Of a stretch of 64,000 bases of DNA, positions 12,040 through 22,705 are shown in pieces. The stretch is from Armigeres subalbatus (taxonomy: Eukaryota; Arthropoda; Insecta; Diptera; Culicidae), in contig NC_085140.1 in NCBI RefSeq assembly GCF_024139115.2, positions 298,675,978 to 298,739,977 of the forward strand. The letters run 5' to 3'. Made by a program: the position numbers and the translations under genes. Under the pieces are notes generated by a model. That model saw only the letters and a list, made by a program, of their open reading frames with translations. It was not told the DNA's origin and did not search any database. Position 1 is the stretch's first letter. Each line of letters opens with the position of its first letter.

Positions 12040-12215
12040 ATTTACCGGTCACATAAAGCAGGACAAATGATTATGGATGATCGTCCGATTGTTCTGCGTA
12101 CTTTTAGAAAACACGCACAAACAAGCATTAATTTACCGACCATACAACGCAGAACAAATTTTAGATGATCGCGCTATCGTTCTGCATACTTCACGAAAAC
12201 AAACCTGTACACGCC
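12040..12215. repeat. Tandem duplication, about 94-bp unit x2
   Basis: TTACCGGTCACATAAAGCAGG...GATGATCG...GTTCTGCGTACTT (12040-12120) is followed by a diverged second copy, TTACCGACCATACAACGCAG...GATGATCG...GTTCTGCATACTT (12134-12212). Confidence 0.6.
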
Positions 12216-12299
12216 TTATCGCACAAACTCGGATTACGCAAATGTTCTGCTTCATATCAGAAACACGTCTGATCTGGCACCATTTGATTTAATCACTCG

Positions 12300-13030
12300 C
12301 TCTAGAAACAGTTTTCGGGAACATCGTTATAAGTGGTCAATTCCAAAAGTTCAAAACCAGAGCTTCGCGATTTTTTCGTAACCGTCTATTCCAATAATAA
12401 AAGTTTTCTATGGTCTCCAATTGCTCCCGAAACGGTCCTGTGGAGGATCTGAAACATGTGTATAAATGGCCAATTCCAAAAGATCATCCCAGAACTTCGT
12501 GATTATTTTGTCGCAAGTCGCAACCAATCATACCAGCGAATTATGTGTCCGATCAATAATGAATCTTCTAGATCTTTAGTCCCACCAAATGCTCCCGAAA
12601 CGGTCCTCCGGAAGAACCGGAACTTCCGTGAAAGTGGTCAATTCCAAAATTGATCTAAGGGCATCGCTATTTCATTCGAAACCATCCGGACGAATTGTGT
12701 GCGCAATAAATTATGAAAGTCTTCTAAGATAACCACAAACGGCCCTCCGGGAAATGCGGAGGTACTTACCAAGAGGTAATTTTAATCGATTTTTTTTAAA
12801 CATTGTTAACAGCGTGTCACCGGTGCAATCGATAGAGAAAGTCCTCTTTCACCGCCAATGATTAACGGTTCACCGCCAATGATTATAGAAGCTCTCTCCG
12901 CGAAATTTTGGACATCCTTCAAAATAATTAATATTTGTGTAATCGATAGTGAAACTGTGACGTCTGAATATCCACGAAACGGTCCTCCGAGAGTTACGGA
13001 ATATCAGTGAAAATTGTCAACTCCATGGAC
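12300..13030. repeat. Degenerate tandem repeat related to the 20.6-22 kb array
   Basis: The cassette GAAACGGTCCTCCGG..CCGGAAC..CCGT, followed by GTGGTCAATTCC, recurs near 12305, 12430, 12597, 12734 and 12975 at irregular spacing. The same words (TCCTCCGGAAGA, CCGGAAC, CCGTAAAAGTGGTCAATT) build the regular 153-bp array at 20585-21960. Confidence 0.6.
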
Positions 13031-13263
13031 AATTCCAAAACGAACTTCGCAAAACGTACGAAATTAAGTTTTGACGCCCGAACATCTCGCCATGTACCGC
13101 CAAGAGTGCAACGCAAGAGATTAAAGCATGATTATGTCGTCCGCGCAAATGCTGTATCAACCATTCTGCAACATTTGGGCACCATGACTTTTCCGGCTGG
13201 CTGTAAAGCGTTCTTGTGAAGGATCCAAATAAAGGCGATTTCACTGTGTACGTCAACTGGAGG

Positions 13264-14507
13264 TATATGAGTAATTCTCGCTGAAACCGGGCCACTATTT
13301 GCACGAGGTTCTTAAAAATGCTTAAATTTATATTCTTTCGAAAGCTTTCGGCGAGCATATTAGGGATCCGAGTTAAATTCTTCAGAAAGATGAAATACTC
13401 GTTAGTTATACACGAAATCATTTCAATGGACCTCTTGATTTTTGTCAATTCTTGACTCACCAAAACTGTCATAACTCCAACATTTCTCAATAGATCATAA
13501 AGATCAGCATATCGTTGGAAAGAGGAAAAGGGTATCCTCAATTCTCAATAATAAAAATAAAACATATTAAATTTGGCCGCCATCTTGGATTTATTTTTAA
13601 AAACTATTTTCTCCAGCTTCGCATTGGTGGTTGCGAAGCTGGAGAAAAATAGTTTTAAATAGAATGAATATTAATACATCGATGGAAAGCTTAGCTTATA
13701 TTGTGCATTGTGTCCGAAAGTCTCAGGTGTATGTTTTTTTCTATCAAAAGTTAAGTACGATTTACCAAATTATTTTTTGAATGGCCAACGAACATTATTT
13801 GTATGGTTAATATGGTTCTACGACGTCAGTTCCTTGATTTCATACACTAAGCTCTCTAAGATAAATATATATAAATATCTAAGATAACACTCTAAGCTAA
13901 ATATGTTTTGAAAATAAAAAGCATATCTACAACAGTATTTTATTTGAAGGGCTCAAAAGTTTTGAGCATAACTGAGCCGTATTTAAGTTATTGTATTAAA
14001 TAATTCAAGAATTTTGGTATTGGTAAATAGTACATACATTTTGATAGAAAAAACATACACCTGAGTTTTCGGACACAATGCACAATATATGTAATCTAAG
14101 CTTTCCATCGATGTACTAACATTCAAAATCGATGGTTGCAAACCTGGCGAAAAAATAGTTTTCAAAAAGAAATCCAAGATTGCGGCCAAATTTAATATGG
14201 CTGCTTATATTCCTATTATTGCAAATTAAGGATACGCTCTTCCTCTTTCCAGCGATATGCTGATCTCTATGATCGGTTAAGAACTGTTGGAGTTATGACA
14301 GTTTTGGTGAGTCAAGAATTGACTAAAATCGAGGGGTCCATTGAAATGATTTCGTGTACATATAACTAACGAGGGGTTCATCTCTCTGAAGAATTTAACT
14401 CGGATCCTTAATATACTCGCCGAAAGCTTTCGAAAGAATATAAATTTAGGCATTTTTAAGAACATCGTGCAAATAGTGGCACGGTTTCAGCGAGAATTAC
14501 TCATATC
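13264..14507. mobile_element. 1.24-kb foldback element with about 480-bp arms
   Basis: The left arm (13264-13745) and right arm (about 14040-14507) are inverted complements over nearly their whole length. Shared landmarks are ATGAGTAATTCTCGCTGAAAC, CGAAAGCTTTCGGCGAG, CATTTCAATGGACC, GCATATCGTTGGAAAGAGGA and TGTGCATTGTGTCCGAAA. The 295-bp loop is AT-rich. The 174-codon ORF crossing the left arm on the minus strand is not conserved in the right arm. No transposase is present. It could be a very long-TIR MITE or a duplicated inverted segment. Confidence 0.75.
13605..13650. repeat. Perfect short hairpin in the foldback arm
   Basis: TTTCTCCAGCTTCGCA and its exact complement TGCGAAGCTGGAGAAA are separated by 7-8 bases. 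The matching position of the right arm reads GGTTGCAAACCTGGCG without this palindrome, so the hairpin formed after the arms separated. Confidence 0.7.
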
Positions 14508-15438
14508 ATATTACAGTACGTTGTTTTCAAAGTTCTGAGTTTTAGGGATGGTATGGTCGACAATTCTCCGATGGCAGCAGGCAAGATACCGCCCGGAAGA
14601 TCATGTGAGGGCCATACTGTCACGCTCTGCATCATCCTCGACTCGAGCAGGTAAGTGAATTCCAAGAGTCGCTCTATTTGGTTTTAACTACGGAAAACAA
14701 TGGGGCGTCCCTAGAAGCAAGTGAGGCCGCTCTAAAAAATTGCCGAAAGGTAAGAAAATCTAAGCAACTGAACTCAAAAACTAACTTTGTATCACAATCT
14801 GAGTAAGCCCTTCATAACAGACAAATATCCCACATGAAACATAAATATAAAGCCAACCCGAGTTTACCGGAATCGCTTTATGATCAAACATTTTAATTTA
14901 CGGTCGCTCTAAATTCCGTCACAAGCCAGCACTTAAGATTCCTCATACAAGCTAATTAAATCATCAGCTCGGCACCGTAAACGAATGTCGCAGCCGCCAC
15001 CGCCACACATTCGATCACATGTCATGGTGCTCACTCACAGCTCTCGCCAACCCCAATCCACTAACTATAGGGAAGTGGAGTTTTCAAAAACACATTAAAA
15101 ATTGTTACCACTTCCCGACTGTCATAAATGTGTGGTAAAATGGATCCACACACGCACTTTTCCCGCCACGTACTGCTCTTTTCCTCGGTCTGTGGTCGCG
15201 CGGACTGGTTGGTGGCGGAAATTTATGCACACACCAGCTAGCACTGCGGAACAACTTTGATACACATAGATATTAATTTCCTACAAACAGCAGAAAGATT
15301 GCCCCGGTTATGGCGTTGATCCGCGCGTGTTGTGGGGATGTTTAAATAAACATATCGATCAGTTAGCGCAGATTTATTGGATTTTCTGTACTACATCAGT
15401 TTGAATCTGAGTAGCTTCCCAGTAAACCACATTATATG
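14508..15438. other. No gene recognised; possibly single-copy DNA
   Basis: No repeat seen elsewhere in the window. 14970-15340 is comparatively GC-rich (GTCGCAGCCGCCACCGCC). No ORF, RNA or promoter that I can support. Confidence 0.4.
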
Positions 15439-15499
15439 ATATATAAATTATCTATATATATAAAAACCAATCTATGTATGTATGTTCGCTAACTACTTC

Positions 15500-16540
15500 T
15501 GAACCACTTGGCCGATTTCAACCAAATTTGGTACAGACATTCTCTATCCTCAGGGGAAGTTAACAAAGGGGTGGGATGGTCATGTAGAAAAGGGGAGGGT
15601 GGTGGGAGGGGTTTTGTTCAGAAAACGAATAATTCTGTGTAACTTTCAACTCCCAGGACCGATTTCAACCAAATTTGGTACTGGCATTCGCTACCCGCAG
15701 GGGAAGTGAGCAGAGGTGGGGGGTGGCCGTGTAGATAAGGGGGAGGGGTGGTGGGAGGGGTTTTGTTCAGAAAACGAACAATTCTGTGTAACTTTCAACT
15801 CCCAGGACCGATTTCAACCAAATTTGGTACAGACATTCTCTATCCTCAGAGGAAGTTAACAAAGGGGTGGGATGGTCATGTAGAAAAGGGGGAGGGGTTT
15901 TGTTCAGAAAACGAACAATTCTGTGTAACTTTCAACTCCCAGGACCGATTTCAACCAAATTTTGTACACATATTCACTACGAGGAGGTAATCATATGGGA
16001 GGGATTTGGGAAAGGGGAGGGGTCTGGAGGGAGGTTTTGTTTAGAAAACGGGCAATTCAAAGTAAATCATGAACCCCTGTACCGATTTCAACCAAATTTG
16101 GTACACATTCTACATCATAAGGAAAAGATAACAAAGGGATGGGATGGTCATTGGAAAAAGGGGAGGGTATAGGGGAGGTGTTGTCTTTGGAAAACGAGCA
16201 ACTCAGTGTAACTCCCAACCCCAGGACCGATTTCAATCAAATTTTGTACACATATTCACTATGAGGAGCCGATCGTACGGGAGGGAAATTTGGATAAGGG
16301 GGTAGGGGTCTGAAGGGAGGGTATTGTTCAGAAAACGGGCAATTTAGTGTAACTTCTGAACCCCTGTACCGATTTCAACCAAATTTGGTACACACATTTT
16401 CTATCCCTAGGAGAAGATAACAAAGGGGTGAAATGGCCGTTGAGAAAAGAGGAAGGGTAAAGGAAAGCGGTTGTCTTTAGAAAACGGGCAATTCAGTGTA
16501 ACTCCTGACCCCAGGACCAATTCTAAGCAGATTAAATGAT
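15500..16540 (+). repeat. Minisatellite array, core CCGATTTCAACCAAATTTGG
   Basis: About seven units of 110-180 bp each carry CCGATTTCAACCAAATTTGG, a TTC(T/A)CTAT..GAGGA block, a G-rich GGGGAGGG block and a GTTCAGAAAACG(A/G)NCAATT block. The ORFs seen here are by-products of the repeat. A second array with the same core is at 42540-43370. Confidence 0.8.
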
Positions 16541-16870
16541 TAAATCATTCAACTCTATGATTAAAGATTATGATTAATGAATTATAATTTTTGAAAATGA
16601 TGACTGATAATGATTAATGATTAAATTCATTTTTGACAATAATTAACGATTATGAATAATAGATGAAAAAACCGTTGGATTATGATTAACGATTACCGAT
16701 CGTGATTAAATGTTGACACACTATGTGTATGGTTAATGATTAACGATCGATATGATTAATGATTGATGATTATGAATGATCAAATTGCATAGTGATCCAT
16801 AATCGAGTAACCTTTATTCCAAATTTTAAAAGGTATGATAATTATATGATAATGATTCAAGATTAATAAA
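16525..16870. repeat. GATTAATGATTA-rich degenerate simple repeat
   Basis: Dozens of GATTA/TGATTAA words in variable spacing form a low-complexity spacer inside the minisatellite element. Confidence 0.7.
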
Positions 16871-17353
16871 TAAAAGCAAGGTATGCAATGATCCAATGTT
16901 CCAGCATAACTTCTGTACCCCTTGCCCGATTTCAACCAAATTTGGAACAAACATTCTTTTTTCTTAAGAAGGCGAAGATGACAGGGATCGATCAACTCAA
17001 CACTTCATCGAAATCATGGTTTGCCCAGAGAAAAGCAATGATTAAAGTGTTTCCTTCTGGACGGTAAATGTGATCATTTCTTTAAAAATAGACGTTTTTC
17101 CGGAATAAGGCATCGGTGTATGTTTTTCCTTCTTTAGAAATAGACGTTTGCCCGGAATAAAGCGATTTTGGGTTTGATCCCATTTTCAAAATCAGTCAAT
17201 GTTTTCAAATGTAATCTACCTTCTTTTAATCAAATGATGAAATATCAATAAGAAAACACAATTATCCTTTTGACCTATTCCAATTCCGATGGTGAAAAAA
17301 ACTGCGAATTAAACTGGCAACTCCGAGCAAGGCCGGGTACATAAAGCTAGTAT

Positions 17354-17917
17354 GATATAGAATACGAACGAAATCCTATACTTGTATGTTGAAAACAAAA
17401 ATTCAAATCAATCAAAATATCCTATCTTATATCTACCTCGTCAATATATCTCAAATGAATTTAATGCAAACTAAATGCAATGTAGTTAGCAGACCAGTTA
17501 CACAGAAATATTATCTAATATTAAAAATTGCAATTATCATTTGGTCTGATTTATGCCAAATCGCAACCAGCGGCATTAAAAATTACACAATCTTTGGCAG
17601 TTCCAGTTAATCACAAATCGTATCAGATTCTCCCAAGCCCAATAACTAAGAATATCCTATAACAGTCCTGCCCATGAAAATATATTAAACCTCCGGGACT
17701 CCCACCGTTGTAAAAAGTACATCACCTCCAAAAAATCTCGCTTGTCGTCCACAAGTGCGGCGGGACTGCGTAAGAAATCCAGGATCGTGCGAGTTTCGGA
17801 GTGTTTATCACGGCGTGTGTATCGGGGACCTTTATGGCAAAAATATGAGCATCGCCACAACCTTCAATAAGTGAGAATATAGTGAAATAATTAATATTGA
17901 GCGTCTTATGGAAAAAT
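17354..17917. other. No gene recognised
   Basis: AT-rich, short ORFs only, nothing recognised. Confidence 0.4.
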
Positions 17918-18070
17918 GTTACAAGGTTAAAATACTTCAAACTTCATTTACTACATTTACTACTACAAGGTTAAAATACTACAAACTTCATTTATTACTA
18001 CTTCATTTACTTCCGCTATATAGAATATAGCGGAAGTAAATGAAAGTTTTGAAGTATTTTAACCTTGAGA
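17918..18070. repeat. Composite palindrome with direct duplication
   Basis: CAAGGTTAAAATACTNCAAACTTCATTTA occurs twice directly (about 17920 and 17965). It then occurs once inverted (18030-18066, ending TATTTTAACCTTGAGAATATAG). Between them, TTACTTCCGCTATAT (18008-18022) folds onto its complement at 18026-18040. The pattern looks like a template-switch rearrangement. Confidence 0.65.
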
Positions 18071-18605
18071 ATATAGCTTTTCAGCTTTCATTTCGTGACT
18101 TTTAAAAAAAAAATCCACCGATGGGTCCCAAACAACTTTTTTTCTCTTTGAAACGGAAATTTTTAGTTGGAAAACCATCGATTATTTATCGCGTCCCCTT
18201 TAAAATGAAATTCCTGGATCTTTTTATTCCAATCATTATGTAAAAGTTGAGGGGAATCGAATATTATAAAGTAATAGACTAAATAACTTGTTTATTGGAG
18301 CTCAAACGCCAAAGTACATAACGAAGTAGAACTTGATAAATTTATATTATTCCCTGCAAACAGCTTAGAATGCATTGTCATCTTATGCACATATATACAC
18401 CCAGTTTTTCCTAGCACATGCCAACATGAAACTTGATATGTGAATGTACATGTTTAACTCGTTTAACTAATGTCACAAAACTATTCCAAACGATTGATCA
18501 TGTTAAACAATAATTTCCAATAGTAATATAACGCCCTTCTTAAACCATGCGAAAATATGTGCGAATACAAATCAACACTATGTTATTTAAAGGTTAGATT
18601 CGCAA
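18071..18605. other. No gene recognised
   Basis: AT-rich sequence without a convincing ORF or repeat. Confidence 0.4.
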
Positions 18606-18606
18606 T

Positions 18607-18700
18607 TTGGTCTCGGCAATTTTCGGGTTGGAAATTTTCTAGATTTCCCTGGACATAGAAATATCATCGTATTGGCCTCATGGTATAACAAAACTGGAAG
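18607..18700 (+). repeat. Feilai-related SINE body fragment, diverged
   Basis: GGTCTCGGCAATTTTCGG, GGAAATTTTCTAGATTTCCCTGG, ATCATCGTATTGGCCTCATGGTAT corresponds to the part of Feilai just after the tRNA head, with many substitutions. Head and tail are absent. Confidence 0.6.
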
Positions 18701-18767
18701 TGAATAGCTAGCCCTAAGTATACAATAAAATCTCATCTAATTTCAATGGTAAAAAGGGGTATACTCC

Positions 18768-18965
18768 GTCAGGCATAAAGACGTTTGGCATAATGTACGT
18801 TCAGCATAATGGACATTAGGCATAAAATGACCCTAAGAACAGCCTATGACATAAAGAAGGCAGAATTATGCCAAACGTCCATTATGCCTAACGTACTTAT
18901 GCCTAACGTACTTATGCCTAACGTACTTATGCCTAACGTCCTTATACCTAACGTACTTATGCCCC
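18768..18965. repeat. Inverted minisatellite, 15-bp TGCCTAACGTACTTA units
   Basis: Units of the form GGCATAANGTACGTT run forward at 18768-18830. Their complements TGCCTAACGTACTTA run from 18872 to 18962, several perfect in tandem. The whole folds back on itself. The ORF reading GISTLGISTLG on the minus strand is just the repeat translated. Confidence 0.75.
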
Positions 18966-20120
18966 CGTAAAAAGTAACATGCGTATAAAATAATCTAAAA
19001 AAACATTTGCTGTATTTTGTCCTAGAGATCATATCGCTGCGATGCGTAGTTAATGAGAACGAGTGATTCAATCAAACAAGCCAATTCATGTTACTACAAT
19101 TGTTGTAGCTCTTACAAACAGTAGCTTCACCTCATTTGTTGTAACCAATACTGAGACGTTACTTTTATATGGTATTGTACTGCGTGAGAAACCATCATTT
19201 TCACATGAAATTCATTACCAATTCAAAAGTAAGTCCACTTTTAATTTTATTGTCGCATATTGCATATTATAATTATTTGGTCAAGCCAAATACCATCTAC
19301 ATAAAATGCAAACTTAAAATCTGAACGATCAGAACCAGGGCAATTTTGTGAAGGTTTCTCAGGAGTGTGGATTTTTAGTCAGAAAAATCGTGCTTAACCT
19401 TCCTAGTGCATTGGAGTCTATTTTGGCCCAGAGATGATTTAAAAACAAGGAATGTAAAATAACAACATTGCTAATGACAACAACATTATCCTCTTTTGTA
19501 AATGTTGGGACAAACTCAACTCGCAATAAGCGTTTGTCCCAAACTGCAACAGAATAGGACAATGATCGCCTGCCACGCATTTTGAGAATTAGTCGGTTTC
19601 CGATGATGTTTTTGGTTCAATTAATACCGGTTATCATAGATTAGACATAAACTTAATCATCTGTTGACATGATTTGCGTTTTACTTCTGAAATATACAAG
19701 TTATCGCAGTTTGAAAAGTTCACAACAATTACCTCTCCATGTTTGTTGCAAATAAAATGGAACGCAACAATGTCTTTATCCTATGCAGATGGGGACAAAG
19801 AGTTATCGCTATTCTCTTTTGTCGCTTGTTTTTTTGCATTTTTCAGGGAAAATTACATTCCTTGTTTAAAAACATTGTAGCTTTGTAATCGAATGAGATA
19901 GGGTGTTGAAATTTTCTGACTTTTCCTAACTTTTGGAAAGGAAAATTTTGGGGTGATAACCAGCTTTCAGCGACCTCTAGGAACACCACAGCAAAAAAAA
20001 AGTGACACATTGTGATTAGCGGGTCAAAAATGACCCGAACTTGAATTCGCTAAGAAAATTATTTTGAGCTTTTTAGTGGAATGTCTTCACGTGTCATAAG
20101 ACGAGTTTGTACAATCCCAT
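18966..20120. other. No gene recognised
   Basis: AT-rich, short ORFs only. No supported feature. Confidence 0.4.
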
Positions 20121-20293
20121 TGAATTCCACCACTTAATTGTATCTTGACAGATACGTATTTAAACCTCAAGAGTAAGGCCGTCTTCAGTGTCTCGTACTT
20201 GACTCGACTCAAGTACGAGACACTGAAGACGGCGGCCTTACTGTTGAGGTCGAAATACGTATCTGTCAAGATACAATTAAGTGGTGGAATTCA
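20121..20293. mobile_element. Near-perfect palindromic MITE, 173 bp
   Basis: Arms of about 85 bases run from TGAATTCCACCACTTAATTG (left end) to its exact complement at 20274-20293 and meet at GACTCGACTC near 20207. There are only about five differences between arms. Both strands read the same, so the two overlapping ORFs here are the same peptide read twice. No ORF of its own. Confidence 0.85.
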
Positions 20294-20584
20294 ATTGCAT
20301 TCGCTCCCAAAAGTTCATTATCGAACTGATTCTCAATCTTTTGGAACCAAATTGAAGGTATGGATTCCGCAGATGTCGGTACGGACAGATTTTTGAAATA
20401 TGGCCATTCTGGTTCCCTGGAATCGATTTTGAAGGAACATAGTTTCTTAGGCCAATTTTTGGCGTGATTTCTTGCCTTTCGAAGGGTGATTTTGGAAATG
20501 CTCATAAATTTGCGTAGCAATAATCCCAATAAAATGTAGCCATTATCCATTTCTATGAATCAACACAATTTCTGGTTATTTCAC
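20294..20584. other. No gene recognised
   Basis: Spacer between the palindrome and the 153-bp array. Confidence 0.4.
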
Positions 20585-21960
20585 GGTCCGGTGTCCCTCC
20601 GGAAGACCCGGAACATCCGTAGAAGTCGTCAATTCATTGAACTCATCCTAGAAGAGTGCAGTTTTCACAAAGCTTTTGATTATCGTAGCTTGAGTAACCA
20701 ATGATTGTGGTGACCCACTTAGGTGGAACTGGGTGGCCACCGGAAGTCCTCCAGAAGATCCGGAACGTCCGTAAAAATGGTCAATTCATGAAACTTATCA
20801 TAAAAGAGCGCGGTTTTTTCCAAAGCTTTTCATTATCGAACTACAAGTAACAAATGATTGTGGTGACCTATTTTGATGCACCTGGGTGGCCACTGAAGGT
20901 CCTCCAGAAGATCCGGAATTTCCGTAAAAGTGGTCAATTTATGAAACACATTATAGAAGAGCGTGGTTTTTCCAAAGCTTTTCATTATCGAACGTTGAGT
21001 AACAAAAAAATGTGGTGACCCATTGTGATGGACCTGAGTGGCCACCGGAAGTCCTCCAGAATATCCGGAACGTCCGTAAAAATGGTCAATTCATGAAACG
21101 TATCACAGAAGAGCGCGGATTTTTCCAAAGCTTTCCATAATCAAATGCTGAGAAACTAATGTGTCCACCAAAGGTCCTCCAGAAGATCCGGAACGTCCGT
21201 AAAAGTAGTCAATTCATGAAACTAATCATAAAAGGGTGCGGTTTTTTCCAAAGCTTTTCATTACCGAACGCTGAGTAACAAATGATTATGGTGACCCATT
21301 TTGATGGACCTGGGTGGCCACCGAAGGTCCTCCAGAAGATCCGGAATTTCCGTAAAAGTGGTCAATTTATGAAACACATTATAGAAGAGTACGGTTTTTT
21401 CAAAGCTTTTCGTTATCGAAAGATGAGTAACAAATCATTTTGGTGACCCATTGTGATGGACCTGAGTAACCATCGGAGGTCCTCCAGAAGATCCAGAACA
21501 TCCGTATAAGTGGTTAATTCGTGAAACTCACCATAGTGTAGCGCGGTTTTTTCCAAAGCTTTTCATTTTCGAACGCTGAGTTATAAATGATTATGATGAC
21601 CCTTTTTGAAGGACCTGGGTGGCCACCGGAGGTTTTCCGGAAGATTCGGAACGTTCGTTAAAGTGGTCAATTCATGAAACAAAGCTACTCTGAGTAACAA
21701 AAGATAGTGGTGACCCATTTGAATGTATTTGAGTGGCCACCGGAGGTCCCTTCTACGATCCGGAACATCCGTAGAAATGTTCATTTCATGTAGCTCACCA
21801 TAGAAAAACGCGGCATTTCCAAAGCTTTTCATTAACGTTCTCTGAGTTATAGAAAATTATCGATACTCATTCTTATGGACCCAAGTAACCACTAATAATG
21901 CCGTAATATTCCTAAAAGCTGCAAACTAACGAATCTTGGATCATAGGAGCATGGTTTTAC
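20585..21960. repeat. Tandem array, 152-153-bp unit, about 9 copies
   Basis: The word GTCCTCCAGAAGATCCGGAA starts units at about 20593, 20746, 20899, 21051, 21174, 21327, 21479, 21632 and 21746. Spacing is 152-153 except one unit of about 123 and one of about 114 (internal deletions). Each unit then carries CCGTAAAAGTGGTCAATTCATGAAAC, TTTTCCAAAGCTTTTCATTATCG, GAGTAACAAATGAT and GACCTGGGTGGCCACCG (the last shared by most units). A more decayed unit trails to about 22080. Confidence 0.9.
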
Positions 21961-22414
21961 AAACAATCTATTATCGCAATCTGAGCATTTTTGTCGTGAC
22001 CCTCTCGTGATCTGTGTATGTAAGTGACCACTGGATGTCCTCCTAAATCCTGGATGTCCTCCTCCAATCCTCCGGATTGGTCAGCACTTGATACTCATCC
22101 TACTAGCAGTGTTGGTAAAATCACTCATAAATCTCAATCAACGAGCGCTCCCGTGCGAACGAAATCGTCTGCGATTTTAAAGGAATGCATCACACTTGAA
22201 TTTTTCATGCTAAAACGCATCATTTCACTCATTTGCTAAAAAATCATTTTGCTCCAAAAACGCATTTGAAATCTATTTGGGGGCAATTTATTGCTTATAC
22301 ATAAAAAGGTGTCCAATATTTTATGCGACAGACGTCAATTCACTGTTTTTAAGAAAAGAGCAAAAGAAAACCTATGATGATTCAAATGGATGATTCATCT
22401 CAGCCATGAGTTTT
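21961..22414. other. No gene recognised
   Basis: Tail of the tandem array with a short CCTCCTAAATCCTGGATGTCCTCCTCCAATCC duplication-like stretch, then unremarkable sequence. Confidence 0.4.
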
Positions 22415-22705
22415 TGGGTGTTGAGTTGGACGCACGAGTGGATGGAAGCTGTCGTATGTCCCATCTACAAAAAGGGCAATAATCTGGATTGTAGCAACTA
22501 CAGTACAATCGCATTGCTGAACGCTGCCTACAAAGTACTCTTCCGAATGTTTTGCCATTGACTTACGCCAATCGCAAGATAATTTGTGAGGCAGTATCAT
22601 TCGGGATTCATGCCCGCACGCTCATCCATAGACCAGCTGTTCGCCGTACGCCAGATATTGCAGAAATACCGCGAATACAACGTTTATTCATTGACACTGG
22701 CATTT
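22415..22705 (+). pseudogene. RTE-clade reverse transcriptase fragment
   Basis: The plus strand encodes EAVVCPIYKKGNNLDCSNY..IALLNAAYKVL, followed after in-frame stops by QYHSGFMPARSSIDQLFAVRQILQKYREYN. These are the fingers/palm-approach motifs of RTE-type reverse transcriptases (compare KKGHRL..ANYRGITLLNSAYK and EYQAGFREGRSTTDQMFTLRQILDKFREYN in the copy at 25.3-28.5 kb). Both ends are truncated and stops are present. Confidence 0.8.

Larger units (their letters stand above)
15440..17353 (+). mobile_element. Minisatellite-bearing element, HINE/Helentron-like (tentative)
   Basis: It begins in TATATATATAAAAACC followed by GTATGTATGT and contains a minisatellite (15500-16520), a GATTAA-rich spacer (16525-16870) and one more minisatellite-like unit (16900-16960). 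It closes with a CTCCGAGCAAGGCCGGGTAC-type hairpin word directly before CTAGT at 17345-17353. An AT-microsatellite start, tandem-repeat middle and CTAG-T end resemble DINE/HINE non-autonomous Helentrons. No Rep/helicase is present. The clade is inference. Confidence 0.4.

Noticed and set aside
13017..13541. 174-codon minus-strand ORF as a gene
   Set aside because: Most of it is one arm of the foldback element. The other arm does not keep the frame and no domain is visible.
15748..16172. Plus-strand ORFs of 80-101 codons in the minisatellite
   Set aside because: They repeat the same peptide once per unit, so they are translated tandem repeat.
18880..18965. CRISPR-like regular short repeats
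   Set aside because: Fifteen-base units without spacers, in eukaryotic DNA; a minisatellite.
22024..22239. 71-codon ORF at the tail of the 153-bp array
   Set aside because: Begins in array-derived TCCTCC repeats and has no motif.
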